In this document: piece by piece, positions 1 to 6,272 of the stretch
How the letters are laid out: every line of letters starts with the position of its first letter
Position numbering within the stretch: the first letter of the stretch is position 1
Assembly: GCA_900754445.1 (NCBI GenBank)
Contig: CAAECW010000009.1
Coordinates: 1-7,121, forward strand
Reading direction: 5' to 3'
Length of the DNA stretch: 7,121 nucleotides
Source: an uncultured Collinsella sp.
GTDB taxonomy: Bacteria; Actinomycetota; Coriobacteriia; Coriobacteriales; Coriobacteriaceae
Translations under genes and position numbers: made by a program
The notes under the pieces: model-generated
Databases searched by the model: none
What the model saw: only the letters and a program-made list of their open reading frames with translations
Told to the model about the DNA's origin: nothing

Positions 1-47
1 ATACCCTCGTTCGGTCAGACGCGCCGCCGCTGTTTGTATTTGTGCCG

Positions 48-53
48 TATAAT
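48..53 (+). promoter_or_regulatory. -10 box of the hisS promoter
   Basis: A perfect TATAAT lies 42 nt before the chosen hisS ATG, which would give a leader of roughly 35 nt. No good -35 hexamer is found 16-18 bp upstream, where the sequence is GC-rich, and there is no exact TGn extension. The call rests on the -10 match and its position alone. Confidence 0.55.
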
Positions 54-81
54 GACCGTTACCTATGACGCGATACAAAAG

Positions 82-88
82 AAAGGTG
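82..88 (+). promoter_or_regulatory. Ribosome binding site deciding the hisS start
   Basis: AAAGGTG ends 7 nt before the ATG at 96. It is only 1 nt from the in-frame TTG at 90, so it supports the ATG as the start. Confidence 0.6.
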
Positions 89-95
89 TTTGCCC

Positions 96-1409
96 ATGCA
101 GGCACAGAAGGCGGAGGGAACCCGCGACCTTATCGGCGCCGAGATGCGCGCCTGGCAAAAGATGCAGCAGATTGCGGCCGGCGTGTTCGAGCCGTTTGGT
201 TTTAAACCCATCGAGACGCCCGCGATCGAGCAGGTGGACGTGTTTGTCCACGGTATCGGCCAGTCGACCGACGTCGTGCGCAAGGAAATGTTCCGCGTGT
301 TCAGCGGTGCCAACCTGGAGCGCGTCTTTACCGAGGGCACCGACACCAAACTCAAGCCCAAGCAGCGCCTGGCGCTTCGCCCCGAGGGCACGGCCGGCGT
401 GGTGCGCGCTGTCGTCGAGAACAATCTGGTGCCCCAGGGCTCCACGCCGTTTAAGGCGTACTACGCCGAGGCCATGTTCCGCGGCGAGCGTCCCCAGAAG
501 GGCCGCCTGCGCCAGTTCCACCAGGTGGGCATCGAGTGGCTCGGCGCTCCCGATCCGGCGGCAGACGCCGAGTGCATCATCATGCTCATGGAGTTTTACA
601 AGCGCCTGGGCTTCGATCTTTCCAAGCTTCGTCTGCTCATTAACTCGATGGGCGACGCTCAGTGCCGTCCGGCTTACCGCGAGCAAGTCAAGCAGTTTAT
701 CCTCGATCACGCAGACGAGATGTGCGATGAGTGCCGCGAGCGCGCCGAGCTTAACCCGCTGCGCGCCTTCGACTGCAAGAACGACCACTGCCGCGAGATC
801 ATGGCCGAGGCTCCGCTGATGGGTGACAACCTGTGCGACGAGTGCCGCGAGCACTACGAGCAGGTCAAGCGCTATCTGGATGCCGCCGGTATCGAGTATG
901 TCGAGGATCCCACCCTGGTGCGTGGTCTGGACTACTACACCCGCACCGTCTTTGAGGTCGAGGCTCCCGGTGCCGGCGTCGGCTCCATCGGTGGCGGCGG
1001 CCGCTACGACGGCCTGGTCGAGCTCGAGGGTGGCAAGCCCACGGCGGGCGTCGGCTTTGCCGTTGGTTTTGAGCGCGCCCTGCTGGCCCTGCAGGCCTTT
1101 GGCAACGATTTGGGTGCCGATGAGGCCCCGTGCGTCTATGTCGCCAACGCCGGCAAGGAGCTGCGCCAGAACGTTTTTGCCATCACGCAGGAGCTTCGCG
1201 CCGCAGGTATCGTGACCGAGGCCGACTATCAGGGCCGTTCGCTCAAGGCCCAGTTTAAGCAGGCCGACAAGGTGGGCGCTAAGCTCATTTTGGTCCTGGG
1301 CGGCGACGAGCTTGCCGCTGGCAAGGTCAAGGTGCGCGACATGGAGAGCCATGACGAGGTACTGGTCGATCTGGCCAACGTGGTCGAGGCGGTTCGCGAG
1401 CGCCTGTAG
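96..1409 (+). CDS. hisS: Histidyl-tRNA synthetase (HisRS), complete
   Basis: This is a class II aminoacyl-tRNA synthetase that charges tRNA-His with histidine using ATP, in the cytoplasm as a homodimer. The 437-residue product has the usual bacterial length. Motif 1 and the region after it lie near residues 33-110, with a TEGTDTKLKP stretch and LRPEGT. Motif 2 is FRGERPQKGRLRQFHQ at about 128-143. The histidine-specific signatures are LVRGLDYYTRTVFE (about 274-287) and GGGGRYDGLV (299-308). Motif 3 is GVGFAVGFERALLAL (about 318-332). The C-terminal anticodon-binding domain runs from about 340 to the end. The insertion region (about 210-250) carries three Cys pairs. The ATG at 96 was preferred to the in-frame TTG at 90 because of ribosome binding site spacing. 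No aspS follows, although hisS-aspS is a common pairing; ppc follows after a probable terminator and has its own promoter. Confidence 0.98.
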   Translation: MQAQKAEGTRDLIGAEMRAWQKMQQIAAGVFEPFGFKPIETPAIEQVDVFVHGIGQSTDVVRKEMFRVFSGANLERVFTEGTDTKLKPKQRLALRPEGTAGVVRAVVENNLVPQGSTPFKAYYAEAMFRGERPQKGRLRQFHQVGIEWLGAPDPAADAECIIMLMEFYKRLGFDLSKLRLLINSMGDAQCRPAYREQVKQFILDHADEMCDECRERAELNPLRAFDCKNDHCREIMAEAPLMGDNLCDECREHYEQVKRYLDAAGIEYVEDPTLVRGLDYYTRTVFEVEAPGAGVGSIGGGGRYDGLVELEGGKPTAGVGFAVGFERALLALQAFGNDLGADEAPCVYVANAGKELRQNVFAITQELRAAGIVTEADYQGRSLKAQFKQADKVGAKLILVLGGDELAAGKVKVRDMESHDEVLVDLANVVEAVRERL

Positions 1410-1466
1410 CGCATCTTTTTGAGCTGCGGGCCTGCTAACGTGCCCTGCTCATGGAGAGCGATTGTT

Positions 1467-1504
1467 ACGGGGGTGTTTCGCTTTTATGCGGAATGCCCCC
1501 GTTT
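1467..1504 (+). terminator. Probable terminator after hisS
   Basis: A 15-bp stem (1467-1481 with 1488-1502) closes a 6-nt loop, TTTTAT. All positions pair if three G.U wobbles are allowed, and the base of the stem is ACGGGGG/CCCCCGT. The following T run is short (TTT then A), so termination may be weak. It lies 57 nt past the hisS stop and before the ppc promoter, the expected place for a terminator. Confidence 0.55.
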
Positions 1505-1561
1505 ACGTATGCCGCCCACCGAGAAATACGACCATTTAGGGCAAAAACCTTTGCAATGCAG

Positions 1562-1608
1562 AAAATACTTTTGTGTGGTAAAGCGCAATCAGTGTCGAAA
1601 GTATTTCG
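1562..1608 (+). promoter_or_regulatory. Paired palindromes, candidate operator for ppc
   Basis: Two similar inverted repeats sit upstream of the ppc -10 box. They are AAAATACTTTT (1562-1572) and CGAAAGTATTTCG (1596-1608). Read on opposite strands they share the core AAAGTATTT, and their centres are 35 bp apart. Each is preceded on the + strand by GCAAT. The second covers the place where a -35 hexamer would be. The arrangement resembles a dimeric regulator bound at two sites. I cannot name the regulator. Confidence 0.4.
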
Positions 1609-1616
1609 CAAGCGCC

Positions 1617-1622
1617 TATAAT
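1617..1622 (+). promoter_or_regulatory. -10 box of the ppc promoter
   Basis: A perfect TATAAT lies 44 nt before the chosen GTG start. The expected -35 window (about 1593-1599) reads TGTCGAA, a poor match to TTGACA, and is overlapped by one of the paired palindromes. Transcription would start near 1629. Confidence 0.55.
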
Positions 1623-1666
1623 GAATACCGCATGTTACGTGCATAGAAGGAGGAATGGGAGGAAAC

Positions 1667-4480
1667 GTGGCTGAGAACCTAAGCAACCAGTCTGTACCCG
1701 AAGCCGCGGCGCGCGTCGCTGCCGTGGTCAACCGCCTCGTTAACCGAATCGGCTCGAATGCCGAGTCCAGGGAGCGTCTCGCCGAGATCGAGATCCCCGA
1801 GGAGCTGCGCGACAATCTGGCGCTGTTCTTGCGCCTGGAGCGCCGTGTGCTTAGCGAGTATGATCCCGAGATCGCGGACCTGTTCGACAAGATTTTGACA
1901 GCCGAGATTGTGGTCAATGCCGGCAACCCCGGTACCTGCGCTGCCGACGAAGCCGTCGACGAGCAGGGCGTGCCCACCGCCGACGAGCCCACTGCCGTGG
2001 CATTTCGTGAGGTCGTCGATTTGATCGACAGCCTGCCGCTCGATAAGCAGCAGGTCATTGTCCGCGCCTTTACGAGCTTTTTCCATCTGGCAAACCTGTC
2101 GGAGGAGAACTACCGTGTGGCGCAGCTGCGCGAGCGCGAGGCCGGTGCGTCGACCGATACCGAGGTCGATCCTGCCAACGAGCTTACCGTTGCCTATCAC
2201 CAGCTGGTGAATGAGCTGGGTGTCGAGGGTGCCAACGAGCTGCTCGACAAGCTCGAGTTCCACCCTGTCTTTACCGCACATCCCACCGAGGCCCGTCGTA
2301 AGGCCGTCGAGGGCAAGATCCGCCGTATCTCCAACCTGCTGGAGGAGCGTCCGCGTCTGGGCGGCTCCGACCTGGTGGAGAACGAGCGCCATATGCTGCA
2401 GGAGATCGACGCCCTGGTGCGTACGAGTCCCATCGCGCTCAAGAAGCCCACGCCGGTCGAGGAAGCCGATACCATCATCGACATCTTCGATAACACGCTG
2501 TTCGACGTTATCCCCGTTATCTATCGTCGTTTTGACGATTGGGTGCTGGGCGACAAGGCCGGTACTGTGCCGCCGCTGTGCCCGGCGTTCTTCCATCCCG
2601 GCAGCTGGATCGGTTCCGACCGCGACGGTAACCCCAACGTCACCGCCAAGGTGAGCCGTGAGGTCGCCGCCAAGTACTTTACGCACATGGTGCTCAAGCT
2701 CGAGGACAAGTGCCGCCACATCGGCCGCAACCTCACGCTCGAGGCTACCTACAGCAAGCCTTCTGCCGAGCTCGTTAACCTGTGGAACCATCAGGTCGAG
2801 ATGAGCCCTCGTTACACGGCCCGCGCCGAGCTGATCTCCGAGCACGAGCCGCATCGCGCCGTCATGCTCGTCATGGCCGACCGCCTGAACGCCACCGTGC
2901 GCCGCATCACCGACACCATGTACCACAGCGCCGACGAGTTCCTGGATGACCTGCGCGTCGTCCAGCGTTCGCTTGCTGCCTGCGGTGCCGTCCGTGCCGC
3001 CTACGGTCCGGTCCAAACCATCATCTGGCAGGTCGAGTCCTTCGGCTTCCATATGGTCGAGATGGAGTTCCGTCAGCACTCCGTGGTGCACGCCCGCGCC
3101 CTCAAGGATATCCACGAGAACGGTATCCATGGCGACCTGCAGCCCATGACGCGCGAGGTCATCGATACCTTCCGCGCTATCGGTTCCATCCAAAAGCGCT
3201 ACGGCAAGAAGATGGCGCACCGCTACATCATCTCGTTTACCAAGAGCGCCCAGCATGTGGCCGACGTCTTTGAGCTTGCCCACCTGTCCTTTGCACACGA
3301 GGAGGATGTCCCCGAGCTCGACGTGATCCCGCTGTTCGAGCAGCTCGAGGACCTCGAGGGCTGCGTCGACGTGCTCGACCAGATGCTTACGCTGCCTGTG
3401 GTGCAAAAGCGCCTTGCCCAGACCAACCGCCGCATGGAGGTCATGCTGGGCTATTCCGACTCCTCCAAGGATGCCGGTCCTACCACGGCCATGCTCGCGC
3501 TGCACTCCGCGCAGGAGCGCATTGCCAAGTGGGCCGAGAAGAACGATATCGACCTGGTGCTCATGCACGGTCGCGGCGGTGCCGTGGGCCGTGGCGGCGG
3601 CCCGGCCAACAAGGCCGTGCTGGCGCAGCCCAAGGGTTCGGTCAACTGCTTCTTTAAGCTCACCGAGCAGGGCGAGGTCATCTTTGCCCGTTACGGCAAC
3701 CGCACGCTGGCTCAGCGCCATGTTGAGTCCGTTGCCGCCGCAACGCTTTTGCAGTCGGCCCCGAGTGTCGAGAAGACCAACACAGAGACCACGCAGAAGT
3801 TCTGGGATATGGCCGAGAAGCTTAACGCTGCAAGTCACGAGCGCTATCTGGACCTGCTGAACACCGAGGACTTTACACCGTGGTTCTCGACCGTGACGCC
3901 GCTGACCGAAGTCGGTCTGCTGCCGATCGGCTCGCGTCCCGCTAAGCGCGGCCTGGGCGCCAAGTCGCTCGACGACCTGCGTACCATTCCGTGGATCTTC
4001 AGCTGGAGCCAGGCACGCATTAACCTGGCCGCTTGGTATGGCCTGGGCACCGCCTGCGAGCAGCTGGGCGACCTTGACCAGCTCAAGGCTGCCTACCAGG
4101 AGTGGCCGTTCTTCCGCACCTTTATCGACAACATCGAGATGTCGATCGCCAAGACCGATCAGCGCATCGCCAAGATGTATCTGCACCTGGGCGATCGCCA
4201 GGATTTGTCCGAGAAGGTCTTCACCGAGATGCAGCTCACGCGTAAGTGGGTCCTTGCCATCGTCGGTGACGAGTGGCCGCTGCAGCGCCGCCGCGTGCTC
4301 GGTTGCGCCGTCCGCGTGCGTAACCCCTACGTTGACGCCCTGTCCATCGCCCAGGTTCGCGCCCTTCGTGAGGTGCGTATGAACCAGGACGAGATGGCCG
4401 AGGAGAAGAAGGCCGAGTACATGAGCCTGATTCTTTCGACTGTGACCGGCGTCTCGGCAGGTTTGCAGAACACGGGGTAA
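1667..4480 (+). CDS. ppc: Phosphoenolpyruvate carboxylase, complete
   Basis: PPC adds bicarbonate to phosphoenolpyruvate to give oxaloacetate and phosphate. It is a Mg-dependent cytoplasmic enzyme, usually a tetramer, that feeds aspartate synthesis and the reductive branch to malate and succinate. The 937-residue product fits the bacterial family. Signatures in order, numbered from the GTG: VFTAHPTEARRK with the catalytic His at 205; GSWIGSDRDGNPNV (around 314-325); EMEFRQHS with Arg469; ISFTKSAQ (about 522-529); MLGYSDSSKDAG (593-604); the mobile loop HGRGGAVGRGGG (634-645); GSRPAKRG (755-762); IPWIFSWSQAR (774-784); and the C-terminal QNTG, whose Asn is part of the aspartate inhibitor site in the E. 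coli enzyme. Start choice: GTG at 1667 has GGGAGG 4 nt upstream plus a second AAGGAGG. The in-frame ATG at 1655 would sit only 1 nt after that AAGGAGG. The ATG would add four residues. The gene is monocistronic by context, with structured DNA on both sides. Confidence 0.98.
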   Translation: MAENLSNQSVPEAAARVAAVVNRLVNRIGSNAESRERLAEIEIPEELRDNLALFLRLERRVLSEYDPEIADLFDKILTAEIVVNAGNPGTCAADEAVDEQGVPTADEPTAVAFREVVDLIDSLPLDKQQVIVRAFTSFFHLANLSEENYRVAQLREREAGASTDTEVDPANELTVAYHQLVNELGVEGANELLDKLEFHPVFTAHPTEARRKAVEGKIRRISNLLEERPRLGGSDLVENERHMLQEIDALVRTSPIALKKPTPVEEADTIIDIFDNTLFDVIPVIYRRFDDWVLGDKAGTVPPLCPAFFHPGSWIGSDRDGNPNVTAKVSREVAAKYFTHMVLKLEDKCRHIGRNLTLEATYSKPSAELVNLWNHQVEMSPRYTARAELISEHEPHRAVMLVMADRLNATVRRITDTMYHSADEFLDDLRVVQRSLAACGAVRAAYGPVQTIIWQVESFGFHMVEMEFRQHSVVHARALKDIHENGIHGDLQPMTREVIDTFRAIGSIQKRYGKKMAHRYIISFTKSAQHVADVFELAHLSFAHEEDVPELDVIPLFEQLEDLEGCVDVLDQMLTLPVVQKRLAQTNRRMEVMLGYSDSSKDAGPTTAMLALHSAQERIAKWAEKNDIDLVLMHGRGGAVGRGGGPANKAVLAQPKGSVNCFFKLTEQGEVIFARYGNRTLAQRHVESVAAATLLQSAPSVEKTNTETTQKFWDMAEKLNAASHERYLDLLNTEDFTPWFSTVTPLTEVGLLPIGSRPAKRGLGAKSLDDLRTIPWIFSWSQARINLAAWYGLGTACEQLGDLDQLKAAYQEWPFFRTFIDNIEMSIAKTDQRIAKMYLHLGDRQDLSEKVFTEMQLTRKWVLAIVGDEWPLQRRRVLGCAVRVRNPYVDALSIAQVRALREVRMNQDEMAEEKKAEYMSLILSTVTGVSAGLQNTG

Positions 4481-4501
4481 TCGATAGCCCTGTAGTCGTC
4501 C

Positions 4502-4628
4502 GGGCCCGCCATCAGTTTACTTTTAGGTACGTCCTCGGACATGCAAGAAGCCCTCGCTGCGCACTTCGTGCGGCGAGGGCTTCTTGCGTCCTGTGGAGTG
4601 TGCCTAAAAGTAAACTTATGGCGGGCCC
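4502..4628. repeat. 127-bp nested inverted repeat between ppc and larA
   Basis: Outer arms of 29 bp (4502-4530 and 4600-4628) are inverted copies that differ at only 2 positions. They begin and end with GGGCCCGCCAT and its complement, and contain AGTTTACTTTTAGG. Between them lies an inner hairpin (4537-4591) that belongs to the same family as the one at 7054-7119. Only 6 and 8 nt separate inner and outer stems, so the whole segment could fold into one long cruciform or RNA rod. It may be a mobile palindromic element, a bidirectional terminator or both. It has no coding capacity worth claiming. Confidence 0.85.
4537..4591. terminator. Hairpin after ppc, repeat copy 1, likely bidirectional terminator
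   Basis: The stem is GGAC plus a 15-bp arm (4543-4557 with 4573-4587) and GTCC, interrupted only by an AT bulge at 4541-4542. It is capped by a small CGCAC-TTC-GTGCG hairpin. The right arm ends CTTCTTGC, which is T-rich but not a clean T run. It begins 57 nt past the ppc stop, so it is well placed to end ppc transcription and to shield larA. Confidence 0.6.
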
Positions 4629-4788
4629 TGCGATGTCCGGTCTTCGGTGGATTACTTGCTGGGGGAATAATGGCGCGCTTCGCGCGTTTTGGATGGGGTC
4701 TGTCCCGGCGGCGCGTTTGGCGCTTCGCGCCTCGCGCCTTATCGATTGGGATTGAGATGCATGTGGCGCTTTTCGCCTTACGACTGTT

Positions 4789-4826
4789 GCGGCCGCGGTC
4801 CCGTTTGGGGTCGCGGTCGTTTTGTT
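4789..4826 (+). terminator. Terminator-like hairpin in the larA leader
   Basis: A 14-bp stem (4789-4802 with 4807-4820) with loop GTTT pairs throughout if four G.U wobbles are allowed. The inner ten pairs are CCGCGGTCCC against GGGGTCGCGG. It is followed by TTTGTTG. It faces larA from 120 nt upstream. It is either a second stop for transcripts from ppc or, if the larA promoter lies further up, an attenuator. Confidence 0.5.
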
Positions 4827-4924
4827 GTGGCTCAAATATGAACGTTGTGTTAATGAGTCGGTGGACGGTGGAGTTTTTCGGTGAGCGGCGTATCCTTCCA
4901 ACGGTTTATCTAGTGTGTCAGTTG

Positions 4925-4936
4925 AAAGGAAGAGGG
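4925..4936 (+). promoter_or_regulatory. Ribosome binding site deciding the larA start
   Basis: AAAGGAAGAGGG is purine-rich and its GAGGG ends 9 nt before the TTG at 4946. No other in-frame start codon near the true N-terminus has such a site, so it supports the TTG. Confidence 0.55.
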
Positions 4937-4945
4937 CGCTCGTCA

Positions 4946-6223
4946 TTGTTTGAATGTGAACTGCCGTTTGACCACAAGACGTTGCATCTGGAGCTCGAGG
5001 ATAAGAACTTCGCGGGTGTGATGGAGGGTCATCAAAACGAGTTTAAGACCACGAAATCGCAGGAAGAGCTGGTAGAGGAGTCGCTTGCCAACCCTTATGG
5101 CTCGCCTTCGCTCGAGGAGCTTTGTGCTGGCAAAAAGGATATTGTCATCATTAGCTCCGACCATACGCGCCCCGTTCCCTCGCGTGTGACGATGCCTATT
5201 CTGCTGCATCACATCCATTCTGCTGCGCCTGAAGCGCGCGTTCGCATTCTGGTTGCTACGGGTATGCATCGTCCGTCGACGCACGAGGAGCTCGTCAACA
5301 AGTACGGCGAGGAGATCGTTGCCAACGAGGAAATCGTTATGCACGTCGCGACTGACGACAGCATGATGAAAAAGATCGGCACCCTGCCTTCTGGTGGCGA
5401 GTGCATCATCAATAAGATTGCCGTCGATTGCGATCTGCTGCTTGCCGAGGGCTTTATTGAGCCGCACTTCTTTGCCGGTTTTTCTGGCAGCCGCAAGTCC
5501 GTCCTGCCCGGCATCGCCAGCTACAAGACCATCATGTACAACCACAACGGTCAGTTTGTGAACGATTCCCATTCGCGTGCCGGCAACCTGTGCCACAACC
5601 ATGTGAGCGAGGACATGTTTGCCGCTGCCGAGATGGCTCACCTTGCCTTTGTGCTGAACGTGGTGCTCAACGGCAAGCATGAGGTCATCGGCTCCTTCGC
5701 CGGTGACATCCACAAGGCACACGAGGCTGGCTGCGAGTTCGTGAAGAGCCTTGCCGGCGTTGAGCCCGTCGAGTGCGAGATTGCCATCACCACCAACGGC
5801 GGCTACCCGCTCGACCAGAACATCTACCAGGCCGTGAAGGGCATGTGCTCTGCCGAGGCCACGCTTCCCGAGGGCGGTGTGATCATCGACGTCGCCGGTT
5901 GTGCCGACGGTCACGGCGGCGAGGGCTTCTATCACAACATCGCCGACAACGATCCGGCAGAGTTTGAGCGCGCCTGTATCGACCGTCCTAAGGACGAGAC
6001 CCTGCCCGACCAGTGGACGAGCCAGATTTTCGCCCGCATCCTGGCGCATCACCCTGTGATCATGGTCACCGACCTGTGCGATCACCAGATGATCAAGGAT
6101 ATGCACATGACGCCGGTCAACACCCTCGAGGAGGCGCTCAAGCTCGCCTTTGAGATGAAGGGTGCCGATGCCAAGGTGGCCGTTATTCCCGATGGCCTGG
6201 GCGTTGTTGTCGCTCAGCACTAG
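4946..6223 (+). CDS. larA: Nickel-dependent lactate racemase LarA, complete
   Basis: LarA interconverts L- and D-lactate in the cytoplasm through a hydride-transfer reaction on a nickel-pincer nucleotide bound to a lysine. The 425-residue product matches the Lactobacillus plantarum enzyme (424 residues as I recall it) along its length. With the TTG as residue 1, the known active-site residues fall at their published numbers: Asp72 and Arg75 in SSDHTRP, His108 in ATGMHRPSTHEE, His174 in GFIEPHFFAGFSG, Lys184 in GSRKSVLPG (cofactor attachment), His200 (nickel ligand), Gln295 and Lys298 in QNIYQAVKGM. Trp357 in PDQWTSQ lies one off the Trp358 I recall. This register is strong support for the TTG start and for real racemase activity rather than a distant LarA-like enzyme. 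An open frame continues upstream to an ATG at 4541, but that part is hairpin DNA. A channel gene follows after 49 nt, as a probable operon. LarB, LarC and LarE, needed to build the cofactor, are not in the window. Confidence 0.95.
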   Translation: MFECELPFDHKTLHLELEDKNFAGVMEGHQNEFKTTKSQEELVEESLANPYGSPSLEELCAGKKDIVIISSDHTRPVPSRVTMPILLHHIHSAAPEARVRILVATGMHRPSTHEELVNKYGEEIVANEEIVMHVATDDSMMKKIGTLPSGGECIINKIAVDCDLLLAEGFIEPHFFAGFSGSRKSVLPGIASYKTIMYNHNGQFVNDSHSRAGNLCHNHVSEDMFAAAEMAHLAFVLNVVLNGKHEVIGSFAGDIHKAHEAGCEFVKSLAGVEPVECEIAITTNGGYPLDQNIYQAVKGMCSAEATLPEGGVIIDVAGCADGHGGEGFYHNIADNDPAEFERACIDRPKDETLPDQWTSQIFARILAHHPVIMVTDLCDHQMIKDMHMTPVNTLEEALKLAFEMKGADAKVAVIPDGLGVVVAQH

Positions 6224-6232
6224 CGCGCGGCC

Positions 6233-6247
6233 TAAACGAATCGTTTA
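6233..6247 (+). promoter_or_regulatory. 15-nt palindrome between larA and the channel gene
   Basis: TAAACGAATCGTTTA has perfect 7-nt arms around a single central base. It begins 10 nt after the larA stop and ends 25 nt before the channel ATG. It could be a regulator site or a small mRNA hairpin. No T run follows, so it is not a typical terminator. Confidence 0.35.
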
Positions 6248-6272
6248 TAACCGACAAGAAAGATAAGGTTTT

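Larger units (their letters stand above)
4629..4945 (+). other. Non-coding larA leader region rich in hairpins
   Basis: I see no gene in these 317 bases. Small GC hairpins with T-rich loops follow one another: CGCGC-TTC-GCGCG then TTTT (4674-4690), a nested GGCGCG/CGCGCC stem enclosing GGCGC-TTC-GCGCC (4710-4738), GGCG-CTTTT-CGCC (4765-4777), and the stronger hairpin listed at 4789-4826. The last part (4820-4945) is more AT-rich and is where a larA promoter would be expected, but no hexamer pair there is convincing. The segment could be a long leader with an attenuator, or simply intergenic DNA with decayed repeats. Confidence 0.5.

Noticed and set aside
36..53. GTATTT upstream of TATAAT at both hisS and ppc as a shared promoter element
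   Set aside because: The gap to TATAAT differs (6 nt and 10 nt) and the hisS copy lacks the palindrome, so chance is enough.
90..92. TTG start for hisS
   Set aside because: It is only 1 nt from the ribosome binding site, while the ATG at 96 has good spacing.
63..1352. A 429-codon - strand frame opposite hisS
   Set aside because: Same mirror effect; hisS has all its class II motifs on the + strand.
1400..1420. GCGC-CTGTA-GCGC then TTTTT at the end of hisS as the terminator
   Set aside because: The stem is only 4 bp and overlaps the stop codon; the 15-bp stem at 1467-1502 is a better candidate.
1679..4186. An 835-codon open frame on the - strand opposite ppc
   Set aside because: It mirrors ppc codon by codon in GC-rich DNA, its protein looks compositionally biased with no recognisable motif, and ppc is unambiguous.
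4831..4857. CTCA...AACGTT...TGAG as an operator for larA
   Set aside because: The outer and inner parts do not share a centre of symmetry and most positions between them do not pair.
4541..4945. N-terminal extension of LarA from the ATG at 4541
   Set aside because: The ATG lies in the hairpin after ppc, the extension has no family counterpart, and the TTG start restores the known residue numbering.
4629..4945. A known metal riboswitch (NiCo type) controlling larA
   Set aside because: I could not recognise the conserved four-way junction sequence by eye; only unrelated simple hairpins are visible.
4943..6220. A 425-codon - strand frame opposite larA
   Set aside because: It matches larA almost end to end and encodes no recognisable domain, as expected of a GC-skewed antisense shadow.
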